A stretch of 64,000 nucleotides of DNA from Ganoderma boninense. Its lineage: Eukaryota; Basidiomycota; Agaricomycetes; Polyporales; Polyporaceae. Below the pieces are notes generated by a model. It had not been told where the DNA came from. It made no database searches and saw nothing but the letters and a program-made list of their open reading frames with translations. Both the position numbers and the translations under genes were made by a program. The DNA lies in contig CM035305.1 in the NCBI GenBank assembly GCA_002900995.3, forward strand, positions 3,580,467 to 3,644,466, given 5' to 3'. Of this stretch, positions 23,000 through 32,824 are shown piece after piece (positions within the stretch are counted from its first letter, which is position 1; each line of letters starts with the position of its first letter).

Positions 23000-25120
23000 A
23001 CGCCCATTCCAACCCGGGCGCGATCGGCACGCCTTGCGGCACGTCTTATCGCACGCAGACTCGGAGTGGATCACACGCCGAGGCCACGCACGGTCGCACG
23101 GAGGTGGCAAGGAGGGGGGATGCTGTTCGCGGCGCTGGCTGGTGATGCGCGCGCACAGTATTTATCCTCCCTGGGCACCCTGCGACAAGCAAGGGTGACG
23201 AGCGATGGCGCGGGATGTCGGGCGATGGCGTGACGCTTCGGGCGTGACGCGCTTCCCGTGCGTGGTGTGGTGTGGTGGTGGTTCGAACGTTGGCGGTAGC
23301 GCCGCTGTTTGTGCTTCCCGTGTCCACCTTCTGTTGTATGCCCCAGTTGGGTGTGTTCCGCCCTCGTGGACGTGCTTGCCCACGTTCGAGGTCCACCTTC
23401 TGTTGTCTCCCTTTCTGTGTTTAATTGGGCCTGCTCTTTTCTGCAAGGCCCCCACGTGCGCTCGTCCTTCCCCTTTACCTATACCTTACTGCAGCAAGCG
23501 CATGCTGCGCCTACCTTCGATTTCGGTGCTTGTTTTCCTTGCATTTTGTGTTCATCGTTGCATGCTAGAACCTTAGATTGCATTTGCTTAGTGTCTAGTT
23601 CCTTCCATTTTATCCAACCTCTCGCGCTCCCCCCATGCATAAACCCCCTCCCCCCGTATTCCATGCGTAACCCTCGCTAATTTCGCGCTATCCTGCGATC
23701 CACTTCACCAACTGCTCTCATCCTGCTCCCAACCATCCGCGCATACCACATCCTATCATGCTCTCCCTGTTGTCTATCATTATAGGGCTGTACATATGCG
23801 TATCTCCTCTCTCTCTCCCTTTCTGTCAACTCTGCCATACGTACATCACTTTCCTCCTCCGCATCATCTCCTCCTCAATCGTCCCTGCCGCACATCCTGT
23901 ATTCCTGAACATTGCTTACCTAGGACCGGTTCATTCGCGCTCGATTGCGACCTCAACGTCAACGTCCACACAACTATTACATACCTACTGATGGACATAT
24001 GTGGGCCAACGGCGCGCAGCCGTTCGCCCACATTGTAGCTATGGTTCCGTCGTTACGAATTGTAACTAATGTACATACGCTACTTGGATACAGACTCCAA
24101 ATATCAGGCAAAAGTAACTAGTGATTCTGAAGTCCATCCGCGGGCTTCGATTCAGCGGGATTTGTACATGTGCGGTCCTAATGCGAAAGACCGGTCGGGA
24201 TCCGCGTAAACGGGGGAGTTGTGAGGCGTCTGGTGTGCTCTGGACGGTTCTGCGTCGAAAGACGTTAACGCTGCCGGCCGTAAGAGAGGCGTCGCTCGAG
24301 ATTGCCGAAGTGTCAAGAATAGGCGAATCTGAAGGTTTAGAATGGGATCGGCGCCTTGGCCAAGCTCGGACAGGGTCATGGGCTGTACAGTGCGATCCGG
24401 ATAAGGGACGCCAAACCACATTTGACACGCTCGATGGGCTTCTCGAGAGCTTATACAGATCCTGACAGCGCCGAGCCCTGGGTCCCTTCTCACACCGCCG
24501 CCGCAGTTTCCCCGGTTCTTTGCCTGTTCTCAGACGGGGGCTACGGTGGAGAGCAAGCCCGGACTTACGATGTCCTAGCAGCACATGCCTGGTCTGGGTT
24601 CGCCAGATTGTCGGTCAGGAATACAGAGAAGAGGACGGAGGTGGCGGGAGTTGGGAGGACAATGGAGGGGTTTACCGGTACCCGCAGGGGACTTAAGAGT
24701 CAAGGAACGAGAACCATCGGGCGACCACAACTGACGCTCGTGTCCTTGTGAGAAATGTGGTCGAGGCATCTCGTGTCACAGCATGCAGCGCAGCACCGTA
24801 CTTATGGTCCTACCACAGCCTGGCACGGAGGACATATTTTGGAAATGGATGCGGGGGAGGACTGGGGCAGGGGGCCGGCGTATTGACGCGTCGCCGCTAT
24901 GGCGTTGGATTGTTTGCGTGGGAGGGTGGTTGTGGATGAAAGGAGAAAAGGTTACGTATTGCGGGCGCCTGGCGGAGCTGGGTCCGGGGAGAATGGGATT
25001 GGCCGGGCGCGGGTCGTGGGCGGGCTCCGCTTGCAGCGGTGCGTCAAAATTATCACACCGAAAATTCGCAGACGAGGCGTGTTCCTGCTTGCGTCCTGCT
25101 CGTCATCACCTCTGTCTTGC
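23000..25120. other. Intergenic between SR kinase and SR-like protein
   Basis: About 2.1 kb, pyrimidine-rich from 23400 to 23900 (likely 3'UTR and downstream). A 16-bp direct repeat (GTCCACCTTCTGTTGT) occurs at about 23322 and 23391. GATTGGCCGGGC lies at 24997-25008, 113 bp upstream of the next ATG. No gene recognised. Confidence 0.5.
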
Positions 25121-27446
25121 ATGGCCGCCTCTCCCCTCGCTGCCCCCCAAGACAGCGACCACCTGCCTCCGAAGCATCATCTGAATAGTTGGAATCCTAT
25201 GGACGTCGACTCCGCTCGTGACCACATGGGTCCCGGCGGAGACTTGGACCTCAATGGCGCAGCCCCTCCCCCCGACGATCGCGTCGTCTCCGCCCCAGAG
25301 GGCGCTGACTACGCCCCTGCTGCTGCCTCTGGAAATGGCACCGACAGTCCCAGTACCGCCCGCCCCGACGCTCCCCAGCGCGGCGAGAAGATTATCAAGG
25401 TGCTTAGTCGGTCTCTCTACTTTGTGCCCCGTTTGTTGCCCTCTCTCTCTCCCTTCATCTCCTATCGCCCTCCTGGCCCAGTAGGCTCGCGACCCTTCGC
25501 CCTGCTCGTACTCTCGTCCACCGCCACCCCGACTCGTGCTCACATCATGCTGCACCGCTCTCTCACTCGTGGCCGGAGCTTGCCATGTCCCTCTCGATAC
25601 ATAGATTTTAGGACACAAAGGGCCTTGTGACATGGCAACCATCGTTCGCGAATGCAGCGTCCGCTACCGTACAGGGCGCCATCGGGACCTATCCTCCAGG
25701 GCCGCGTAATGCGTTCTTGGGCTACCTGTCGGCGATAGCGCCCCTGTCTTCTCTCCCGAGCGCCCCTCCGCCTTCTCCTGCTCTTCTTTCTCCCCTGCTG
25801 GCTTCTGGTTTAGTAGCATATCGCTGACGGCTTCTGCTCTCATGTCCTCCCTTCGTCTCTGGGCACCGCCGCTCGCGCTCCTCTGGGACTACAGCCGAAC
25901 AAGGTCTATATTGGCGGTCTCCCCGAGCACACTCGCAAGGAGGACCTAGAGAGCTGTTTTGGGAAGATAGGGAACATCGTCAACATCGAACTCAAGTGAG
26001 TCTGCATTCTGTCTGCAGCGCTCGCGCAGTCACGCTAACCAAGGCGATGCATCGTGTGAACAGAGTGGGGTACGGGTTCGTGGTACGTGGCGAAAAAACG
26101 CCTGCATCCACGTTCTAGGCCTCACTGCCCCCCTTCTTTCTAGGAATTCGATAACCGCGAAGCGGCGGAGGAAAGCGTCGCCAAGTACCACGAGGGCTAC
26201 TTCATGGGAAACAAGATCCGCGTTGAAGTATCGCATGGTGGCGGCAGAACGGCCAAGTATAGCGGAGACCCTGGTGCCTGCTTCAAATGCGGACAGATGG
26301 GCCATTGGGCAAGGTTAGCTTTCGACAGCGGATTCTGTTGCATCAGTTAAAACTTACTTGCTCCACCTCTGTTAGGGAGTGCCCCAACCACCTCGCGAAC
26401 GGGTACGTGTTCAATTTGGCCACAGTAGGATAGTCGGATGATGTCGCTGAGGCACTTGCTTGACCGCTCAGGCGTCGTCCGAGCCATCCTGGAAGTGAAC
26501 CTGCGCTCATTGATCGTATTACGGCCCCTAGGGACTATCCTGCCTCCCGTTCGGGAGTATCCATACCGCGGTGAATACGCGCGCTACCCACCGCCAGGCG
26601 ATCCCCGCTTGTATGACTACCCGCCACCTGCCAGACGGGAGGGGTATTACGGTCGGCCGCTCTCGCCTCCCAGGGACTTCCGCGAGTATCCGCCGCCCTC
26701 TTTCCGGTCTACTAGGGACTACGACGAATACAGGATGAGGGGCGCCCCGCCTCCTCCCCCTCCGGCTCGGTTTGATTCTCGAGGCTACTATCCTGAGAGT
26801 GAAGCTGCACTGCCTGGTTATCCCCCTCGTGGTTATCCTGCTCCTCCCCCTAGGGAGTACTATGACCGCTATGAACGGAGGACTGGACCTCCTCCGCCTG
26901 AGAGGTATGGTACGTATCCGGCTCCTGCTGTCAGGCAGCGGACCCCGCCCGGTGCTCCTCCGCCTGCACGCGCGACCCGTGAAGAGTACGAACGGCCGCC
27001 TGCTCGGTAAGTCCACCAGCGTTTAGGTCGGATGATGTACTCTGACGGATGTTCTTCAGTGACTATGCCCCCGCCACAGAGACTCGTGGTCGGGCTGCTT
27101 CTCCCGCTCGCTATGCAGACTATCCTCCTCCCCGCTCTGGGAGTGTCGAACGCTACCGGTGAGTTTCAACCTCCGCTCCGACGGCTGCGAACCATTTGCT
27201 AATCGAGTAATGTTCCGCAGCCGCCGTTCTCAAAGCCCCCCTTCGCGCGGCGCTTCTGGGGCCCCCTATGAGACCGCCGGCTATAGTGCCAGCTCTGGCG
27301 CCGCAACCTACAATGGCAGCTCTGGAGGCTACGCGGGCAACAGCTACTCGAGCGCCGCCCCTGCTAGGAGCTCTGGCGGCACCCGAGACTACCCGCCTCC
27401 GTCTCGCGCTCGGGAGGTCGAACCGGCTGGCTACAGGCGCTCCTAA
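25121..27446 (+). CDS. SR-like RNA-binding protein: RRM, CCHC zinc knuckle, RS tail
   Basis: Eight exons: 25121-25399, 25895-25995, 26064-26082, 26144-26313, 26376-26402, 26472-27006, 27060-27158, 27221-27446. After an acidic N-terminal region comes one RRM: NKVYIGGLPEHTRKEDLESC (RNP2), then GYGFVEFDNREAAEESV (RNP1). Next is a zinc knuckle, CFKCGQMGHWAREC, and a long tail rich in Tyr, Pro, Arg and Ser with YRRRSQSPPSRG near the end. Family knowledge: RRM plus CCHC plus RS is the layout of SRSF7/RSZ splicing factors. Exons 3 and 5 are only 19 and 27 nt and split RNP1 and the knuckle. Exon 6 is one base over length; the frame changes near 26545-26551, from RDYPASR to REYPYRGEYARYPPP. Exon 1 to 2 uses a 495-nt intron and is the least certain join. 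Confidence 0.85.
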
Positions 27447-28075
27447 GCTGGCAACCGTCTTCGCGTGCGAGCGTGGCGCATATACTTAGTTCACTCGCCC
27501 CTCGATGCCTGCTCTGCGCGCTACGTATGTGCCATATGTCCATGTGTGTGTTGTCCTGGCTCGCTGTGTAGATCCCGAACGAATAGCTCCTGGCTCCTAG
27601 TCTGTGGGTGCTCACTTAAAGGGCTTTATTAGAGGGTTGCGGTTGGGCGACCCCCATCCAAATCCCTGGTACGGCCTTGGTGGCATCCGACATGTCGCTT
27701 TGTTCTGTCTGTGGGTGTTCACTCAAAGGGCTTCATTAGAGGATTGCGGTTGGGCAAGTCCCATCCAATATCCCTGGTGCGGTCTTGGTGACATCCGATG
27801 TCTCGTATCTGTTGTTGATTTGATTGTCGACCTAGTCTTTCGCTCCTTCCTACTGTTGATATAAAACCCCATACTGCGCTGCTGTACCAACTTGTGGGCT
27901 AGTCCTCGTAGTTGAGAATATGATGTTGATGTTGTGGTGTACTTATGTGGGCTTCCGTGTGTGCAACGGCGCTCTAACATCGCGGCGATTATCCGAGGGT
28001 AACGATTGATGATAGAAATGAACGTCACAATATTAAAATTATTGTACGCTCTATGTATATTCAACGTAAAGTCTA
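27447..28075. other. Intergenic between convergent SR-like gene and RIP1
   Basis: About 630 bp holding both 3' ends and the duplication at 27601-27812; nothing else seen. Confidence 0.6.
27601..27812 (+). repeat. Imperfect tandem duplication of about 107 bp
   Basis: Two copies, about 27601-27707 and 27708-27812, both starting TCTGTGGGTG and sharing AAGGGCTT, TTAGAGG, TTGCGGTTGGGC and the block ATCCCTGGT. They differ at roughly one position in seven and lie downstream of the SR-like gene, in or beyond its 3'UTR. Confidence 0.8.
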
Positions 28076-29201
28076 TCAACCGATGATGAGCTTGCCCTCC
28101 GCGTCGTTGAAGTCGTACTGGGGAACTTCTAGGTTGAGCTGTAGACAAAGCCTGGTGAGAAAATGCACTGCATAAGGAAGGCCGGATAAACTTACAGGAG
28201 CAGGACCCTTCCGGATACGTCCAGCTGTACGCAGGGTGAGCAAACTTGACGACAAACTCCAACAACCCAAACGCGCGACACCCACAGATATCATAGTGCG
28301 AACCGTGGCACGGGCAGAACCAGCCTCCGTAGTCGCCCGCCTCGCCGATGGGCACACAACCCAGGTGGGTGCAGACGCCGAGCATGACGAGCCACTCGGG
28401 CTTCTTGGTGCGCGCCTCGTCGGTCTCGGGGTCGCGGAGGCTCTTGACGTCGGTGCTGCGGGCCTCGGCGATCTCGTCTGGGGTGCGGTGGCGGATGAAG
28501 ACGGGCTTGCCGCGCCACTTGATGATGACGTTCTTGCCCTCGGGGATGGCGGCGAGGTCGAGCTCGACCTTGGCCATCGCGAGCACGTCCGCGGACGCGG
28601 CCATCGTCGCGAGGAACTCGGCGACGGTCGACTTGGCCGCGGACGCGGAGAGCACGCCGAGCGAGCCGATCATGAGGTACGCGAGCCCGCGGTTCGTCGA
28701 CGAGGACTTGGCCTGGTACTTGGAGAAGTCGGGCACGTTTGGCGCGTCCTGCACGGCGGCCGACGTGTGCAGCAGGCTCTTCTGGTGGACGCCGGTCACA
28801 GGGGCTGGGGGCGCAGAAAGAAACGAGAGTGCATGAGTGGTGGGCAAAGTCGGAAGAGCATGCGGAGATAATGAACGGGGATGCATGAAGGAGGGTATAG
28901 GATGATTGAATGGTGGGACTCCTCCTGGCGCGGATGCCCCACAGAACCTGTGGGGTCTGTTGGGACGTAGAACGGACTACTCACCATAGGTAAATGACTT
29001 CGAGACAAGGCCAGAAGACGTCCGGGAGACCCTGGTCGCCCACTTTGCGGGCACGTCAGAGCGAGCTTCATGTCCGTGCCCGTGACCGGCGGGCGAACGA
29101 ACCGAATGGCTGACGAGGGGCGCGACGGGGACGCCCGAGGAGAGGGCGCGGATGGTGGTGGGGACTGTAACGGCCTTTTTGGAGAAGTGGACGGCAGCCA
29201 T
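28076..29201 (-). CDS. RIP1: Cytochrome bc1 complex Rieske iron-sulfur protein
   Basis: Exons 29201-28985, 28804-28286, 28224-28196 and 28138-28076; 275 aa, intact. The N terminus is a basic, Ser-rich mitochondrial presequence. A transmembrane helix follows ([20 protein letters not shown]), then the head domain with both cluster boxes, CTHLGCVP and CPCHGSHYD, whose Cys and His ligate the 2Fe-2S centre, then [20 protein letters not shown]. Family knowledge: the Rieske protein passes electrons from ubiquinol to cytochrome c1 in complex III of the inner membrane. The third exon is only 29 nt. The large mobile element ends 189 bp upstream of the start codon, so most of the native promoter may have been displaced. 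Confidence 0.97.
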
Positions 29202-29382
29202 GGCGGTAGGGAAGGCGTTGAGCTCGATGCCGGTAGTGACGAGCTCAAACGAGGGGGCGGAGTTTTCTTGCAGGCGCCCACCCCACCTCCCGTTCTCTCC
29301 CGCCGGCGCCTGTCGAATCCGGAGCTTTCCATTGGCCATACACAGCCAGTCCCGGCCAGGCTTCGGCTGCAAGCGTTCGACT

Positions 29383-29390
29383 CCCCATCT
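29383..29390. repeat. Left target-site duplication CCCCATCT
   Basis: Eight bases immediately outside the left inverted repeat, repeated exactly and in the same orientation immediately outside the right one (50971-50978). Confidence 0.8.
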
Positions 29391-29463
29391 GTGAACGTCG
29401 CAACTGTGGGGCGTCGTCCGGCGGAATCCGGCGGAATCCGCAGGAATCCGACGGATTTTGTCG
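29391..29463 (+). repeat. Left terminal inverted repeat
   Basis: Reads inward from GTGAAC, then AAC, GTGGGG, TCCGGCGGAA, TCCGGCGGAA, TCCGCAGGAA and CCGACGGATT. Aligned to the right repeat with two single-base gaps it matches at about four positions in five, with CCGACGGATT, TCCGGCGGA and GTGGGG identical. Confidence 0.82.
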
Positions 29464-30784
29464 CTTAGTCGCCCATGATGTTAGTCGCCCATGATGGCGG
29501 ACGCTACCTCGCCCTTCAGCATTGCGGTGGGAAACTGCTCACTTCACCATAGACCATAGTGCCCCCGTGCTGGTCATGTCCCCTCACGAAGTATGTAGCA
29601 ACAAGTTTACTGCTGAGACCATACCTGCTAGGCTTGCACCGCCCACCTGGTACGAGTGACCACCTCGTTTGAATGACTACATACCTGTGAGAATGGTGCA
29701 AATGAGTTTCACCGAAAGTTGCTCACCTAGTTGGCGTGAGTACACACACGGCATCGCACACGTTGTTCCAAGCTGAACACACCTGCCACACTGACCCGAA
29801 TCAGTTTCAGACGGGGTCATCCACCCGCACGCGGTGTCTGCGCACTCCGCCTCCCGCGCGGACTTCCCTGTAGGGGTTAGATTGTATTACACTGGGCGAC
29901 TGGGCGAAAGCAGTGTCAGCGCGGCCCACATATTGCGAGGCACTTACTCCGCTCGACCTGCATCAGCCTCCAGTGAGAAACATCATCTCCGGGAACTTGC
30001 GAACAACAAACACTGACATCGTTGCTACTGATATCAATTATCAAGATGCACATATCCCCACGGCGCGAAGGAGTAGCCGCAGGCTACACAGCAGCCTACA
30101 TTTGATGGCAGAGAGACCCACGATACCCAAGCAACACCGGCACTTGGGTGGAGGCAGAGGCACCAGACTCAGGCAAGCGGACACGGCGCATACATACACA
30201 CATTATTTGAGCTTACAATTTAACCCCTACTACAGATCCACATACAAGTGGGCTTCGGTGCGAAGCCCCCAAACCAACGCAGTGACCACCTGGGGCAAAG
30301 GCACACCCACCACCAGGGCGTGTACTCTTGGACTGTGCGCATAGTCATGCAAGGCACCCAGGCACAATACACACTCCACGAAGGTGCTGCCCTCATGGCG
30401 CGCTTGGATTCGCACGCCGTGGGAAGGAGTAAATGCTTCACATGGATGCCGATGCCCTCGGTGCGCTAGGATGTATACACTTCGTAGGATGGTCACATCT
30501 CTGAGCAAGGGGATGCCCTTCCCGTTTGAATCAACGCGCATTTATGTGGCAGGCCGCGTCAGACTGTGCATGCGCAATCGGCCTGGCGAGTTCGCGCAAA
30601 GGCGCGGCGGGAGCAGACGTCTCGCCCCAATGAACATTCACAGCGTGCGAGTGCATTCGTCGAAGGTAGCCTATCACATTGGCCCATAGCTCAGTATAAC
30701 CGCTGCATGTCATAAGACAGTCAGTCACGCAAGCAATGTTTATGAACCTGTCTGGAAGCGGGTGAGATAAAAAAAAAGAAAAAG

Positions 30785-30865
30785 TAGGCCATCACAGGGA
30801 TCGAACCCAAGGCGTCACGTATTACTTACTGCAGAATAACACAACGCATGCTGCCGATACACCAT
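30785..30865 (-). pseudogene. tRNA-like relic with Pol III boxes
   Basis: On the minus strand TGGTGTATCGG resembles a box A (D arm) and GGTTCGATCCC a box B (T arm), about 45 nt apart, followed by GTGATGGCC and a T-run terminator. A matching 5' acceptor strand and a clean seven-base anticodon loop are missing, so this looks like a decayed tRNA or a tRNA-derived SINE head rather than a working gene. Confidence 0.35.
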
Positions 30866-31241
30866 TGTATCGCGGCAGGTTATGAAGCACCAAACAATAT
30901 ATACATACTGTGGATTAGATTGAAATATCAGTACGAACACACAACAGTTCCTTTCGCGATCTGGGACGGGTTTTGACAAAATTCGTGCTCTACATTTGTA
31001 ATTTGTAACGCGCTTTTTGGCGCGTGATCGCGGTGGGAAGTCAGAGAATGAAGACTGCACCGTCCGGGGTGGACTGGTGTACGGGCCGATTGGAGTTGCG
31101 GGTAGTGTGCCTTGTCTTGCTAGCGATCGTCGCGTGAATGGTTGGCTCAGTTGCTTGGTCCTGTCGCTTCATCAGCTCGTGCAAATTGATAGGCTCAGGA
31201 TGGATACCGTTTCCCGTAGGACAGCAGTGACTTGATGCCCA

Positions 31242-32034
31242 GGTGGGGCGAGTGGGTCACTACACCGTATCAGTGGATCCCTACGGCCACTCAGTGGATG
31301 GGCACGTCGGGTCAGTACAGGCCCGCGTCAGGTCATTGGACGGACACGTCTCGTCAGTGGGTGGACACGTCCAGTCAGTGGGTGGACATGTCCGGTCAGT
31401 GGGTGGACATGTCCGGTCAGTAGAGTGACACGTCTCGTCAGTGGGTGGACACGTCCAGTCAGTGGGTGGACACGTCCGGTCAGTGGGTGGACACGTCGGG
31501 TGAGTGAATGGACACGTCGGGTGAGTGGGTGGACACGTCCGCTCAGTGACGTCTCCAGCGACGCCGGTGCCGCGAGGCGAGGTCCCTGTACACTCGCACG
31601 AACTCATTCATATCCCCGAGTTGGAAAGCCAGAGTCGTCCGGTCAGTGGGTGGACACGTCCGGTCAGTGGGTGGACACGGCCACTCAGTGGATGGGCACG
31701 TCGGGTCAGTACAGGCCCGCGTCAGGTCATTGGACGGACACGTCTCGTCAGTGGGTGGACACGTCCAGTCAGTGGGTGGACATGTCCGGTCAGTAGAGTG
31801 ACACGTCTCGTCAGTGGGTGGACACGTCCAGTCAGTGGGTGGACACGTCCGGTCAGTGGGTGGACACGGCCGGTCAGTGGGTGGACACGTCGGGTGAGTG
31901 AATGGACACGTCGGGTGAGTGGGTGGACACGTCCGCTCAGTGACGTCTCCAGCGACGCCGGTGCCGCGAGGCGAGGTCCCTGTACACTCGCACGAACTCA
32001 TTCATATCCCCGAGTTGGAAAGCCAGAGTCCTGA
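31242..32034 (+). repeat. 21-bp minisatellite within a 394-bp duplication
   Basis: Units of about 21 bp with consensus GTGGGTGGACACGTCCAGTCA fill 31242-31552 and 31637-31946. Each array is followed by the same spacer of about 85 bp (31547-31636 and 31941-32030), and the pattern repeats at an offset of 394 bp. Both strands read open because 21 is a multiple of three; I do not call a protein. Confidence 0.9.
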
Positions 32035-32824
32035 CTCTCTCTGGTTCCTGTGCGCAACAGGGTAGACTCAAGTTGGTCGCACCCGCTCCGATGCTGCAGG
32101 TGTGGGATCCATAATGCTTACCGTCGTCGACATGTAAGGCTACTTCGTCATCAACTATCCCAAACTTGTGGCCAAGAGGGGGAGTGGAGAGGCAGTCCCC
32201 AAGTCGCCAGCCCTTGTACAATTCCCGAGAGGGTGTGTATACCCGTGTCGCGCGGGTTTATGAGCGCCTGGATCGAGTGCATCCCCACGTCGATGAAGTT
32301 TGTCAGCTAGGCTTTTTCCGCGAGCATTGGCGCTTAACTACTCCGCACAGCTAAGGCCCTGTTTCATTCTGGCTTCAGACTGGCAGCCGCAGCGGATAGA
32401 TAAGTTGTTGTGGCCAGGGTTCACCATGGACAACTGCGCGCATATCTACCCCAGTTTTGTTGATGCAGATCACGATCAGCAGAAACGCAGAAAACCTTGC
32501 TTCTCCCGATCGAGCACTTTGTTCAAATTTCAGCCCCCCACTGCTTGCTTAATTTTCCGTCAAGGCACCTCTCATTCTGTACGTGACCGTCCTGTCAACT
32601 CCGAACGCGTTGCGAGTGTGCGTGCCAACTTCACCGCTGTATGTACGATATCGCTGCGCGAGCCACGTCGCGTGCCTCGTGCTGCGTGCCTGCATCTGCC
32701 CGGAGGTGTTGTGATTTCATAATCAGCCAGGCGGTGCTCTTCCTCCCATCTAACCTCCTTCCGTTCTTCGACGCACCGTGGATTTATCATCTTGACATTC
32801 TCGGTCTTCTAATCCGACAATATC

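Larger units (their letters stand above)
29464..32824. other. Left subterminal region of the element, no protein gene recognised
   Basis: About 3.4 kb. It starts with a direct repeat TTAGTCGCCCATGATG (29465-29480, 29481-29496). It also holds a tRNA-like relic (about 30785-30865) and the minisatellite at 31242-31946. Open frames over the minisatellite arise only because its unit is 21 bp. Confidence 0.6.

Noticed and set aside
27723..28886. Long minus-strand open frame of 387 codons over RIP1
   Set aside because: It is RIP1 exon 2 read through the flanking introns; the spliced RIP1 model fits the family end to end.
31242..31960. Possible CRISPR array
   Set aside because: Units are contiguous without unique spacers and the genome is eukaryotic.
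31281..32001. Repetitive open frames on both strands (PVSGWTR and CPPTDRT repeats)
   Set aside because: They arise because the minisatellite unit is 21 bp; both strands and several frames are open alike, so no protein is supported.
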